Below, in pieces: positions 24,413 to 35,818 of a stretch of DNA of 64,000 bases (positions within the stretch are counted from its first letter, which is position 1; every line of letters begins with the position of its first letter). Position numbers and translations under genes: made by a program. This DNA comes from Acanthamoeba sp. SK_2022b. Taxonomy: Eukaryota > Discosea > Longamoebia > Acanthamoebidae. The stretch lies in assembly GCA_027943245.1 (NCBI GenBank), contig JANDJZ010000021.1, positions 62,001 through 126,000 of the forward strand, given 5' to 3'. The notes beneath the pieces are model-generated. The model saw only the letters and a program-made list of their open reading frames with translations. It was not told the origin of the DNA and did not search any database.

Positions 24413-24835
24413 TCAGAACAGACAAAGATTTACGCAGCAAGTAGCGACCAGTGCATAGACTGAGCCTAAGGGCACCTTTTCTTGGAGTTCGGGCTTCTTG
24501 AAGTATTTGTAGAGGGCTGACATCGAAAATGCAAGGATAAGCGCAAACGAGATGCCGCTCCAGGCGTAGTTGGTGAGACGCATGAAGCTGGCAACGTTGC
24601 GCGCCTCGGCCGAGTTCTTGGCGTAGAGCAACTTGCGCGCCTGCTCCAGGTGAAGATTACCACCTGTGCCTGAAGATGGGCCCCTCTGTGTCTTGCCCTC
24701 TGCCTCAAACTTCTTTCTGAGCTCCGCGAAGGGATCTTTGGTCGGCCCACCACTCCCTGCACCACCCTGCCCACCACCCCCCGTGCCGCCACCGCTCCCT
24801 TGCTGTCCTGCACCGCCTTCCATCTTATAGATCAT
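24413..24835 (-). CDS. Small glycine-rich membrane protein, unknown function
   Basis: A single open frame of 140 codons. Residues 5-35 are Gly/Ser-rich, followed by a charged helix (DPFAELRKKFEAEG). One clear membrane segment lies near 92-113 (WSGISFALILAFSMSALY) and a possible second at the extreme C-terminus (VYALVATCCVNLCLF). Not recognised. A start at the Met at 24823 is equally possible. A short 3' intron cannot be excluded, because CTTAG at the end of KVP resembles an acceptor. It sits between two minus-strand genes, with 233 bp to the ferredoxin start codon. Confidence 0.5.
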   Translation of the reverse strand: MIYKMEGGAGQQGSGGGTGGGGQGGAGSGGPTKDPFAELRKKFEAEGKTQRGPSSGTGGNLHLEQARKLLYAKNSAEARNVASFMRLTNYAWSGISFALILAFSMSALYKYFKKPELQEKVPLGSVYALVATCCVNLCLF

Positions 24836-25131
24836 GTACCAATTATTTGCTTGTTATTTATTTGCTTGGGTTGTTGCCGCGAAATTCAGGCCAAAGCCTG
24901 ATGTCATCTACTACTTCTTGCCCAGGCCACGGGGCAGCGCCGTGGGTGCCACGGTATCGGTGAGGGACAAAGGGATGACTTCGCCGCAGTACCGGCGAAG
25001 GTGAACGTCGCGTGGTGTGGGGTGAAGGGCGGGTGTCCTAGCAAGAAAGCGCTCTCGAAAACCGGTGTAGGTGTTGATATGTTGATGTCTGCGAGCTACG
25101 GCTCATCCACCCTCGCCAGCACGACCATGCT
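24836..25131. other. Intergenic region
   Basis: About 300 bp between two minus-strand genes. No feature was recognised. Confidence 0.4.
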
Positions 25132-25699
25132 CTAGTAGATCGTGAAGTGGCTGAGCTCGGCCTGCTTCTTCAACACGATCTCCTCGACCTGAGTCGTCGG
25201 TGATCATGGTGAGAGGCCAGACCGACTCATAATGGTTCAGCCCACTCAACGTAACGTACCTGAAGCATGTGCAGCTGCTGAGAGAGCCTCTGGTGAAGGT
25301 TCTTCAGGACCTCCGCCTCGCTCTCGAGATCCCGAAGGACCTCCTCGGGACGGCGAGAGAGCTTTGCCAGGTTCTGCGCCTGCGCCCTCGCCTGTGCCTC
25401 CTGCATCTCCATCTCTAGACTGTTGTGTTGCCACAGGGTTAGCACCAAACGCATCCCGACGCGGGCCAAGACGACGTACGTTTGTGCAGCGTCCAGCTCA
25501 ATTTCCTCTTTAAAAACGTTTGCATCAGTAAGGACAGATTAGATGGGGGGCAGGAGTACAGGGCTGTTTTACCTTCCGGAGGCAGAGTGAGCAGACTCTC
25601 ATCGATCTGATTCATTTCTGTTGTTCTCCTGCCTCGGTAGGCCTTTCTTTGGGCAAGGGGGGCAGGTCCACTAGCAGGTCCATTGCCATCGGTGTCCAT
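25132..25699 (-). CDS. Short coiled-coil protein, unknown
   Basis: Four exons (25699-25573, 25507-25480, 25419-25260, 25188-25132) join in phase to 123 residues; the second exon is 28 nt. The first 40 residues are polar. From about residue 55 to the end the protein is a Glu/Gln/Leu-rich heptad helix (LEMEMQEAQARAQAQNLAKL, then EAEVLKNLHQRLSQQLHML). The length and single coiled coil resemble small subunits of larger complexes such as Mediator, prefoldin or kinetochore assemblies, but no family motif is visible, so no function is assigned. It is divergent from the LST8 gene with a 160-bp gap. Confidence 0.65.
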
Positions 25700-25859
25700 C
25701 TTCGCTTCTTAATTTTTATTTTTTGATTTGATAAAATTAAAAATTGGCGCTATTCTTTTTCTCGCATTATTTCTCTTTTTTATTAGATTTTCAGACGCGT
25801 GAGCTTTGGCAATCCGTCGCAAAAGTTAAGCTTCGAGGTTGACGTCGTTGTCCAGGACC

Positions 25860-27282
25860 ATGGCAAAGGTGATTTTGGCGACGGCGAGCTATGACCACAC
25901 AATTCGGTTCTGGGAGGCTCCCACGAGCATGCCCACGCGCACCATCCAATACCCTGACTCGCAAGTAAATCGCATCGCCATCACACCCGACAAATGTCTC
26001 CTCGCTGCCGCTGGCAACCCTCACGTTCGATTTTTTGATATTAATTCCAATAATCAAAGCGCGGTAAGCTCCTCCCTTTTGTTTACCTTCACATCTCTAC
26101 CTTGCAAGCCCCCCCCCCGCGTTATTGACGCAAGTAATCCGCTCAGGTGATGAGCTTCGATGGACACACGACAAATGTGACCAGCCTGGGCTTCCAGAGG
26201 GAGGGCAAATGGATGTACACTGGCTCAGAGGATGGCACTGTCAAGATTTGGGACCTCAGGTTCACCGCCTTGCGCTCCAACGCCCTGCACCGTGAGCTAT
26301 GCCGAATCGCAGGCTCACCCCCATCACGTGTGCGCGTTGCGCGCTTGCGTGCGTGCGTGTGCGTGTGCGTGGATGTAGGGCCTCGGGCTGTCAGAGGGAC
26401 TACGACTGCGGGGCTGCCGTGAACAGTGTGGCCCTGCACCCCAACCAGGCCGAGCTCATCTGTGGACTCCAAAACGGCAACATTCGCGTGTGGGACTTGG
26501 CCGAGAACAAATGCACAGAATACGTATGTCACACGTCGACACACGCATACCAACACACGCACGATCGCTATCAATGCTCTGCTTGGACGCTGAAGCCACA
26601 CTTGCGTGCAGGCGCCCGAGCCCGAGGTGGCCGTGCGCTCCATCCACGTATCGCCGGACGGCACGCAGGTCGTGGCGGCGAACAACAAGGGGCGATGCTA
26701 CGTGTGGAAGCTCGGACCCGACTCCAAGTTCGAGCCCCTCGCTCACATCGACGCCCACAAGTCCTACATTTTGAAAGTGCTCTACTCGCCCGATGCCAAG
26801 TACCTCACCTCCCCACTTACTACTCGGCTCCAGCTCAATCGCATCTTTCCACTGGCACTAAACTGGTTGGTCTCCCTTCATCAAGGATCTTGGCCACGTG
26901 CTCGGCAGACAAGACCGTCAAGCTGTGGAACACGAAAGACTACAAGTTGATCAAGACCCTCCAGGTAGGCGTCTTTGTGTAAATACGTTTTTCCACTCGG
27001 GCTCACTCTCTTATCCTGCCAGGGTCACGGGCGCTGGGTCTGGGACTGCGTCTTTTCTACCGACTCGGCCTATCTTGTCACAGGTAGCGCCTTTGTCTTG
27101 CGAGCTGTCTTGTCGGTGTTTGTATTTGTTGTCCTCCTGCGGGCTAACGCCGGTGTCTGTCCTGGGGTTCAGCGTCTTCGGACAACGAGGCGTGGCTGTG
27201 GGAGCTGTCTGCCGGCGAGACGATCCGCCGCTACCGTGGCCACCACAAGGCCGTCTCCTGTGTTGCTCTCTCGGACAACTAA
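25860..27282 (+). CDS. lst8: LST8/GbetaL WD40 protein (TOR complex subunit)
   Basis: Seven exons (25860-26063, 26147-26259, 26379-26523, 26612-26799, 26886-26964, 27023-27083, 27173-27282) give 299 residues. These form seven WD40 blades, from [16 protein letters not shown] at the N-terminus through [40 protein letters not shown] and [12 protein letters not shown], ending [12 protein letters not shown]. The opening and the [20 protein letters not shown] segment match LST8 closely. LST8 binds the TOR kinase domain in TORC1 and TORC2. Length and blade number are normal for the family. Confidence 0.93.
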
Positions 27283-27544
27283 CGTCCCCACGCTCATCCG
27301 CAGACTACCTTCCTCTCCCATTTCGCTCGCGCCCTCTCTAGTTTTCCTTTTCCCTTTCCTTTATGTACGTGTACACATCACCGCCTCTGTATCAACTCTC
27401 GACCAATCTGCAGTCTCAACAATAAATTGTTTTGATAATTTACTCAATTAATAATTGCTTGTTATTATTCCTTCCAGAAAATAACTAATAACCCATTTTT
27501 GTGCAAAGACAATCCCACGTTTTGGTCTTTGACGCAACGGGGAA

Positions 27545-28221
27545 TCAACCGCGCAGGCGGTCCGTCCACAGAGCGAGGGCCAGGAGCTGACGCTCGATTT
27601 CGGCCTTGGTCGGCTCATGGATGAGGTTGCCTTCGGCGTCGAAGTTACCCGGCACGAAGGCGTTCAGCATCACCTCAGGCCGAGACAGCACGGGCACGCT
27701 CACGCCCTGCAGCACCTGTCGCAAGTGGTACTGCGACCGGCTCGACCCTAAAGGAGAGAAGGGAGAGAGGTTGAGAAGCAACGATGACGGAGCGAGAAAG
27801 CGGGAAGGCGTGAGGCGGTACCGGACACTCCTCCGGCGCCGAGGATGGCCGCCGGCTTGCCAGCGAGGGGCATGTCGCCGTCCCACGTACGCGAAGCCCA
27901 GTCGATGGCGTTCTTGAGAACGCCGGAGAAGCTGTAGTTGTACTCGGGCGTGGCAATGAGGAGCGCGTCGGCTTCGGCGATGGCACGACGGAAGTGGAGC
28001 ACGGACTCGGGCTTGGTCTGCGCCTCGACGTCGCCATCGTACAAGGGGATGTCCCTCATTTTGTCGTAGATTTGGAAGTCGAGGTGGTACCCCGCTCCAG
28101 GGGTGGACGCGTTGAGACGAGCGGCGGAGGCAGCGGCCGACCTCAGCAGACCAGAGTTGAAGGAGGCATTACGCAGGCTGCCCGAGATACCCAAAATGCG
28201 AAGAGACTTGCGCGAGGCCAT
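27545..28221 (-). CDS. NAD(P)H-dependent FMN reductase (flavodoxin-like)
   Basis: Two exons (28221-27822, 27747-27545) give 200 residues. The N-terminal strand and phosphate loop ILGISGSLRNASFNSGLLR bind FMN phosphate. The second flavin contact TPEYNYSFSGVLKNAIDW is the family signature, and the third loop GAGGVSGGSSRSQ is split by the intron. Homologues reduce FMN, quinones, azo dyes or chromate using NADPH and act as soluble dimers. Substrate is not predictable. It is divergent from the ORC3 gene with a 271-bp gap. Confidence 0.9.
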
Positions 28222-28492
28222 GAGTGAGGGTGGTTAGTTGGTAGTGGTGGGTTTGTTGTCTTGCCTTGAGCTTGAGTGGACTGCTGTCGGTCCGCGTATG
28301 CTCAAGGGAACATGTTGGCTCGGGAACGTTACGGGCAATCACAGATGATTCCGAATTACCCGAATGGTGGCGTGGGAGCGTTTCAACTCCGTGGTTGATG
28401 ACCAAGAGGAAATTGTTTTGGAAAATCGGTTTTCTTAACTGGCGTTTTTGGCGCCAAATCGTTTGTTCCAATGATTTGTTTTATTTGCTGAG

Positions 28493-30936
28493 ATGGAAAC
28501 GCCAAAGCCCAGGAGGGTAGCCAGGCGGCGGACGAGGCTGGTGGGTCCGGTCTCGACGGCCCTTGAGGACGCTCCACGGCCACAAGCTGAATTGCCTGCC
28601 GCACAAGGCTCGCCCATAAATTTGCCTGAGCCGCAACATGCGAGCGATGCGCAAATGGAACTGGAGGGCAACCCCGAAGACAAGACTGAACACACCGATG
28701 CAGGGCAGACAGTGCCGCCGCTCGCTAATGACGAGGTTCCCAAGAGCCAAGAGTCCACACCTCTAGCCGAGGAGCAACTACACCAACCTCGCCACCAGGA
28801 GTTGGCGAGCGAGGGCGAATGCAGGAGTGAGGCAGTGGCTCGCCGTAGACCCAAAATCAGACCGTCAGAGGGTAGGAAATTGACGGAAGAAGCTACCATA
28901 CATAACAATCGATACCATAAGAGACTAGCGAAACGGACGACGCTCGTGCCGCTCACGAGCACCCGGAGAGAGAGCTCGAGGCTCATGGCCGAGGAGCAGC
29001 GCAAGGAGCGGATGGAAGGCAAGATGTCCGGCATCACCCTCTCTCTGCCTCGAACGTTTGCGACGATGCAGGTCGCGGCCCAGCAACAGGTGCGCGCCAT
29101 GAAGAAGCTACGCTCCCACTCGGACCTGTCGGCCCGCTCTGACCTCCGCCAGCCAAGCCTGAAGGATTCTAGTACCTCTCAGCCTCCACGCTGGCTCTTC
29201 TCTCTCTCTCTCTCTCTCTCTCATCACCTACTTGCTCAACCGATGCCAATCAATGGCATCATCTTGACAATGTTCGACGTGCAGCCTTCATGATGAACCT
29301 CGCGCTGGACGATGGGGCAGCAAAGGAGCGTGAGCGACTAAGCAAGGAACACATCGCCAAGATCAACGCCAAGATCGAGGCACGCACTCCCTCGCTTCTA
29401 TCGCCTCTCAGTTGCGCTCGACCCACGCATGCACACGGTTGTTTGCTCGCGCTGACGCCTTGTGTCGCGGACAAACAGAGCATCCTGTTTTCAGTGGACT
29501 CGAGCTTGTTGGGCCACATCGGCGAGTTCGTGGCCACGAGCGGCCGACGGGCCCGTCAGCAGGCGAGCGCGGGAGGCGAGGACGAGCTCGACCTCCTGCT
29601 CGCGCAGCTGGCCAAGCCCTCCAAACTCGAAATTCCCACCGCATTGCTGTTCGTTGGCGGTACGCATCGCTTTCATTTTGGCGGTTGGCTGGCATCAATC
29701 GGTTAACTCAACCTTCGCTGTCGTTGTCGTCGTTGGATGGATGCTGCGCCGTCTTCAGTGAACGTGCCCGACCACGACCGCATGTTCTCTCAGCTGGCGC
29801 AGTCGCTGCGAGCCGGCGGACAGAGGGTGGCCAGCCTCCGTTCGAAGGACTGCAAGATGAAGCTCAAGCCGATCATCAAGTCACTCGTCGTTCAGTTCAT
29901 CGGCACGAACCCAGCCTTCTCGATCAAGGAAGGAAAGGTAAAAATATGACATAACGGACCGCAAGAGTGCGCGCGTGCATAGCTGACCGTTGGTCTTGTG
30001 TCATCTCGGAGCAGGCCACGCTGCGTGCCCTGCAGTACTGGTACAAGGCCAAGGGGTGGCAGTACGTCGAGCCTGCGACCGATGAGACCTCTTCCCAACC
30101 GCCCATTGCAGAGAGGTAAGATTTCTGTTTTTTTTTTTTTTTTTTAATATATAGATATATTGAAATATATAATATAAAAATATGAGAATTGATAATATTT
30201 AATCGTGGTTTCGTTCAGCATGGAGGCGGAGGGCGCGAGGGGCGATGACTACGAGCCCCCGCTCGTTGTGGTGATAGAGGACTTTGAAGCCTTTGATGCG
30301 GACGTGCTCAAGGAGCTGATCTCCGTCATCAGGTGCGTGGCTTGTTTGGGTGTGTCGCTGGGCCGATCTCTGGGTTAACCCTCGCCTCGCTCTCCATCAT
30401 CGCTCAGCTACTACCAGGCCGACATACCGTTCGTGCTCGTCCTCGGGCTGGCAACGTCGGCGGATGCCCTGCACAGGTGCTCAAGTTTACTCCTCCGTTG
30501 ATTTAGAGAGTTTCTGGCGTTTGCCAAGACTGCAACGGCGTCCTGACGCGTGAGCCCTGTCGCGGCGCTCGCTCAGAATGCTGCCGCGTTCTGTGTCGGG
30601 CCACCTCGCCACCCGCAAGTTCACGTTTCACTCGTCCTCCGAGTCGTTCGAGGAGATCTTCAAGGAGGTGCGGCGCTCCTTTCCATTCCTTTCCTTGTTT
30701 CTCGACCTCTACTACTACGACAGGGAGGGAGAGCACTCAGCCGCCTCTCTCCTGCTCAGGTGATCATGCGCAACGACATGGGCGTGCACTTTGGCTACAA
30801 GACCGTCGAGTGGGTCCTCGATAGCTTCTACAGCCTCCATCTGTCCATCCAGAGCCTACAGCGCGAACTGACCGTACATTGCCCCTCCCTCCCCTCTCCA
30901 AGGGCGCAGCCACGATCAGCATCGGCAGCGGGATGG

Positions 30937-31003
<67 letters not shown>

Positions 31004-32149
31004 TGCCTCACACGTTTGCGTGTCGGGTCCACCCAGCTCGCCACGATCGAACACTTCTGGGGGAAGCACCTGAGCTTCCTGTGTCGGAGCCAGCACGACG
31101 ACGCCTTCTACGCGACGGTCGGCGAGCACCTGAGCGCGTTGCACCTCGGCCACATTCAACGAACCAAGTCTGTAGCCCAGTACGTCCAGTGACTCCCACG
31201 CGCTCCCAATGCGTTGCTGGACCTAACCTCGGCGCGAGCAGGGAGCTGCGTATGATTAAGCATGCTGGCGCCAGGCCTGCGCCGGACATGATTGAAAAGT
31301 TCAAGGCACTCAAAGCGAGAAGGCGAGCTCTGCAAGCCAAGCCAACCGCTACACCCGAGACCAAGAAAGAAGGAGAGGAAGAGGAAAAAGGCGAGAAAGA
31401 AGAGGAAAAGGAAGAAGAAAAGGAAGAGGATAAGCAAAAGGGAAAGGAAACAGAAGTAGAAGAGGAAATAGAGAAAAAGGAAGAAACAGAGAAAAAGGAA
31501 GAGAAAGACGAGATGGACCTGGAGGAGGCCATGGAAATGGATGTTCAAGCCGAAGCGGAGGCGCCCAATGATGAGGACGATCAGGACGTCGAGGACTACG
31601 ACCTGCAGACCATCACAGAATGGGAACTGCTGGACGTCGACCCGGACTACCTGCGCACAAAGGTCGCCGTGTGGCTCGACAACATCCGGCGATTCCACCG
31701 GTACGCTCTCATCACCATCACACGGCTGGCAATGTCCTGTCGCTGTCGTTGTCCACATTGCTCGGCGTGAGCTCACTTCTACTCGCGGCCACTGGGCCAA
31801 CTACAGGAATGCACACGTGATACGTGAGTGCGCCGTCATGCTGGTGACTCTTGAGGTACCACCCGGCACATGGACACCAATGGAATGGATAGGTCATCAT
31901 GGAGATCTTAAAACAAATCATCGACTCTTGTTCGGTGTGTGTGCGTGTGTGCCACTTGCAGGGGCGATTGGCCGACGACATGACCCGCAAGGAGGTCTTC
32001 CGCTGCTGCCTGCCCACGCCCGACTTCTTCCGCATGTTGGTAGCGTGCCTCTCCCCTCTTCTTTGCTGCTTGCGCTAGCAGGCTTGGGCGAAGCGTCACT
32101 TACCATTTGCCCGGCCCGTCTACTCTGTTTTGTGTGTTTTCTTGTTTGG

Positions 32150-32217
<68 letters not shown>

Positions 32218-32683
32218 AGTCGGGCAAGGCACCGCCGCTGCGATTCGAGAAATTCAGCCTGCCCGTGCGCAGCGCCTTTGTCAACTCGCACCTCTTCCTG
32301 TCGGCGCTCCACACCATCAGGTGCGGCCCTTCCCTCTCCCCATCTCTTTCGCTCCTCTTGCTCACTCGCACGCACGCACACACATGTCACAGGAGCTCGA
32401 TGATGGACTTGGCGCCGCTGATGCGGCTCCTATGCGATTTTCACGCGATCCTCACGGCCGCGGAAGACTTCCAACCGTTTGACTACGACACGACCGAGGA
32501 GGCGAGCCTCGCCGCCGCCCCGTCGGGCGACGTCGGCGCGACCGAGCCCACCCAGCGCGTACGTCGGGAATGGCAACAGACCAAGCACCTGCTGCTGGCC
32601 GACATCGAACAACTGCGCGAGCGTCTACAGGCGCGCGTTGACGCCTTGACAAGGCAAGCCAGGTTCGTGCACGCTGCCTTGTG

Positions 32684-32781
<98 letters not shown>

Positions 32782-33106
32782 TTGTGTGTGCGTGTGCGTG
32801 CGTGTAGCCCACTGGACCTCACCCCACCCTCTGGCCGTGCAGTGGCCAGCGGGAGGACACAACGCCGACGGCGTCGGCCAATTCGACGCCGCTCCGGCGA
32901 TCGTCGGCCTACGTGGCTCCCTCGCCGTACGGCGCCCAGAGCTCGCCCTACACCCCGCTGGCCCACCCGGGCCTGAGGCGGGGCGCCTCGTCGAAGCGCA
33001 TCGCCGCTTGGATGGAGAGCTGGACCGACGACATCGAGCAGCAGCTCAAGCAGGACCTGCAGACCTTCCTCATTCGTTTCTTCTCGTAGCTCTCCCCTCT
33101 CCAATC

Positions 33107-33147
<41 letters not shown>

Positions 33148-34051
33148 CATGTTGGAGGGGGCTCACGTCGCTGCCTGCCCAACTCGAACACAGCTCTCAG
33201 CTGCCAGCCTATTGCGTGTTCCCGCTGTATGAGGTCTTCTACTACAACGCGACCGACGCGCTCGACGAGGTGGCCCTCCCCCACCGTTTGCCTGCCCACG
33301 CGACCTGAGGCGCACGACTAACGCGCGCATGTATGTGATGCAGTGCTTCAATGCGGCTCCGCTGACCACGGTCAAGCGCGCACTGAACCAGCCAGAGGGA
33401 TACCTGGGCTTCTCCAGCCTGTCGTGGCCCACGGAGCACATCGACACCGCCGTGGCGTTCGAGCTGTACAAGGGCCAGGGCAAGGTCATCAACCTCAAGG
33501 ACTGGTTTGACGCCTTCTGCGAGCACATGCGGCCCGATGTACGTTGTCGCCTCCCCCCCTCTCTTTTTCTCTGTTTGGAGAGCGCACGAATTGGCCGAGC
33601 ATACTGATCTGTGCCGCTCACCGTCATACGTGAATAGATGTTCGTGATGGCGCCGGCGCAGAGCGAAGAGGAGGCGGAGAAGCCCGCGGCCAAGCGACGA
33701 AAGACTACTGCGTCGAAGAAGAAGCCCGCCGCCGCCACGCGCAAGCAGACACAGCGAGGCGGGAAGAAGCAAGGCAAGGACAAAGAAGATAAGGGCGACG
33801 CTGATGATGATGGGGAGAAGGAGGAGGAGGACACCGAGAGCGAGAGCACGAAGAAGAGAAGCAGAAGGAGGAAGGCAAAGGTGCTGGTCAGCGTGCGGCC
33901 GGAGGCGTCGGCCAACGAGCAAGCCGAGCTGCTGGCCCGATTCCTCACGGCCATCGGCGAGCTGCAGATGCTGGGCTTCATGTGTCCTCCCCACACCTCG
34001 CGACGCAAGGAGGTCCTATTGAAGATGGCCCTCGGCGGCCGCACCGCCTAG
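28493..34051 (+). CDS. orc3: Origin recognition complex subunit 3
   Basis: Twenty exons: 28493-29171, 29285-29379, 29479-29659, 29759-29937, 30015-30115, 30219-30332, 30408-30476, 30577-30667, 30760-30873, 31037-31179, 31242-31700, 31807-31855, 31893-31934, 31962-32039, 32220-32320, 32393-32662, 32843-33085, 33194-33269, 33344-33538, 33638-34051. They give 1230 residues, against about 700 in animals. ORC3 landmarks: IPTALLFVGVNVPDHDRMF, PLVVVIEDFEAFDADVLKEL (Walker B-like), FVLVLGLATSADALHRMLP, IEHFWGKHLSFLCRS, the winged-helix-side VINLKDWFDAFC, and the C-terminal AIGELQMLGFM. Extra length comes from a 230-residue disordered N-terminus, a Glu/Lys-rich insert (about 31365-31515) and a basic insert near 33680-33880. 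The first intron boundary makes the N-terminal exon likely but not certain. Intron 2 appears to use a GC donor. Confidence 0.9.
30939..31001. repeat. (GT)n microsatellite in ORC3 intron
   Basis: About 63 bp of GT between the exons ending 30873 and starting 31037. Confidence 0.95.
32150..32217. repeat. (TTG)n trinucleotide repeat in ORC3 intron
   Basis: More than twenty TTG units directly before the TTAG acceptor of the exon starting at 32220. Confidence 0.95.
32685..32778. repeat. (GT)n microsatellite in ORC3 intron
   Basis: About 94 bp of GT, the longest in the window, between the exons ending 32662 and starting 32843. Confidence 0.95.
33109..33145. repeat. (GT)n microsatellite in ORC3 intron
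   Basis: About 37 bp of GT between the exons ending 33085 and starting 33194. Confidence 0.95.
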
Positions 34052-34565
34052 CCGGCTGCGACTCTCCTTTTTGAGCCCAGCAATTGCTGAACGAGAAGTT
34101 GCCCCTTCACTCTTGCTCTCAACCTCTGGTCATTCGAAAGCGTAGGTCCACCCGACGCGGGAGGGAGCCTGGCCAGTGCGCTTGCCAAGACCACTTACCG
34201 TTTTTTCCTCGCGGCCAAGGGCAAAGCAGAGCCAACCACATGTCCCAATCACCACGCTTGGTTGGCAAGATGCTGGGGATGTTGCCTCTCACAAGATCTG
34301 CAGGGACAAACAGTAACCTCCAACGGCCAGGCATTCTCTCCTAACACTCATATTTCCAATGACACTGCACGGGCAAGCTTTTCAACAAGCACCTGCTGCC
34401 CTTTAGCTGTAGGGAATGAAACCTGCATCCCATTCCACAATGATTGTGGCAGTTCCATGGCACCTGTTAATCTGGCGAAGGGCGAGAAGACAAGAGGTAG
34501 TGGTGGGGATCTTATCTATCCTCACTTCTTTGACCAAGGAGTTGACTGCCACTTCACTCTTGACC
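34052..34565. other. Convergent intergenic region after ORC3
   Basis: About 510 bp. A plus-strand open frame 34262-34600 (112 codons) contains FHNDCGSSMAP and has no recognised domain. The underlying DNA (34434-34464) is similar to an inverted copy at 21912-21942. It may be a relic or a non-coding element. Confidence 0.35.
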
Positions 34566-35394
34566 TCAAGCTCTGTCGCTTCCGCAAGAACGCCTCCTGA
34601 TGTGTGTTGGCGCGTCTTGGGAAGCTTGTGTGCCACCGTCAATCGCGCTCTCATCATGCGACGCCAACACTTCCAGCTCAGTTGCAGGCCCTCCACTGTC
34701 CGCTTCAAAGGCTGAAGAAGTGGTCTTTGGTGACAGTTGTCGTTGTAGTGCCACAACCACGGCGGCCAAGGCCAGAGCGGCCACGCCCTCGCCGGCAATG
34801 GTCAAGTTGACCTCGAAAGCGTAGGACGAAGGAGGCTCCACCATGTAGTGCATCAGCGTGAGGCTCGACATCGAGGCATAGATCAGCATGTTGGTGGTCC
34901 ATCGCCTCTTCGAGTGGCCCAGAGCGTATGCGTCCAGCAGGGCTGCCGCACAGAGGGCCCCGGCCAAGGTAGTGGGGAGGTTGAAAAAGAAGGTGATTTC
35001 CATGGTGGAGACGACGTAGCGGACGTAGAGCCACTCGGGCTCGAAGTAGTCCACCGGGCGGGCAATGTTGTCGGCGAAGTGGGCCGTATGGACAGCCAGA
35101 TGACACGTGTAGGCGGCGAACAGTAGAAGCGCTGAGCGTGCAAACCAGCGGTTCCTGCAAAGTGAGCCGCTGAGTGCCCAGAGCGATACCCCACACGCAG
35201 CATCATCATCTAAGGCTCCGTAAAACTACGTACTTGTTGTGGAGCAGGAGGGACCGGAGCCGGAGCGAAACATGCAGCAGAGCGCATGCCCCCAACACCA
35301 GCGTGAGCACAGTAAACGCAATACGCAACGGCGGGAGCGGCCCCTCAGCCGTGACAATTGATTTTCCAAAGGAAGAGGGTGCGAAGGTGGCCAT
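34566..35394 (-). CDS. Multi-pass membrane protein, unknown function
   Basis: Two exons (35394-35234, 35154-34566) give 249 residues. Hydrophobic segments fall near 22-45, 55-78, 90-118, 130-150 and 155-185. The best-conserved-looking stretch is HLAVHTAHFADNIARP (two His and an Asp between helices 2 and 3), followed by FEPEW and an MEIT start to the next helix. Such spaced His/Asp could be metal or haem ligands, but this is inference. The last 60 residues are polar and may be a cytoplasmic tail. A longer start upstream at about 35508 would pass through a poly-Phe run encoded by an A/T tract and is less likely. Confidence 0.7.
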
Positions 35395-35818
35395 GCCCAA
35401 GCAAGGAGGCTTCTCCGGAGACAAAGGAAAAAGCAGATACCCACAAGCTGACCCCTTAACATGAAACAATGCGCTGCAAAAAAAAAAAAAAAAACACCCA
35501 GCGGCCAACCGCCGTCATAGACCGCCAACAGCGCTGACCGCCCTGTCCCACTGGCGTGGCAGAGAGCTTGCTAAAGATACCTACGGCCTCCAACAGGCGG
35601 ATATCTGGAATTCCAGCTAAGTCGACAATTATGCGTTGGTGTGCGACGCACCAGCCACGGTTCGGTGTGCGATGAGCGGACGCAGGAGCTGTGGAGGTTG
35701 CTTCGTAGGAGAAAATGGGCCTATTAGTGGTAGTCACCGGGGCTACGAGGATCACCTACAAAAGGCTCCCGGGAGCCCCATCTCTGCACTTTCGCTAACT
35801 CCACACAACCTCGACAAC
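35395..35818. promoter_or_regulatory. Divergent promoter region with TACAAAA box (expansin side)
   Basis: 424 bp between the membrane-protein gene (-) and the first expansin-like gene (+). An A17 tract lies at about 35476-35493. TACAAAAGGC at 35757-35766 is about 60 nt before the expansin ATG and may act as a core promoter element. Confidence 0.4.

Noticed and set aside
25132..25699. Prefoldin or Mediator subunit assignment for the coiled-coil protein
   Set aside because: Only length and heptads agree; no family-specific residues could be named.
31156..31800. 214-codon minus-strand frame rich in Leu and Phe, looking like a membrane protein
   Set aside because: It is the complement of the Glu/Lys-rich insert of ORC3 exon 11.
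32150..32217. TTG array as a CRISPR-like or satellite repeat
   Set aside because: Simple trinucleotide slippage with no spacers, inside an intron.
33163..34044. 293-codon minus-strand frame
   Set aside because: Antisense to the last ORC3 exons and the intron between them; no domain.
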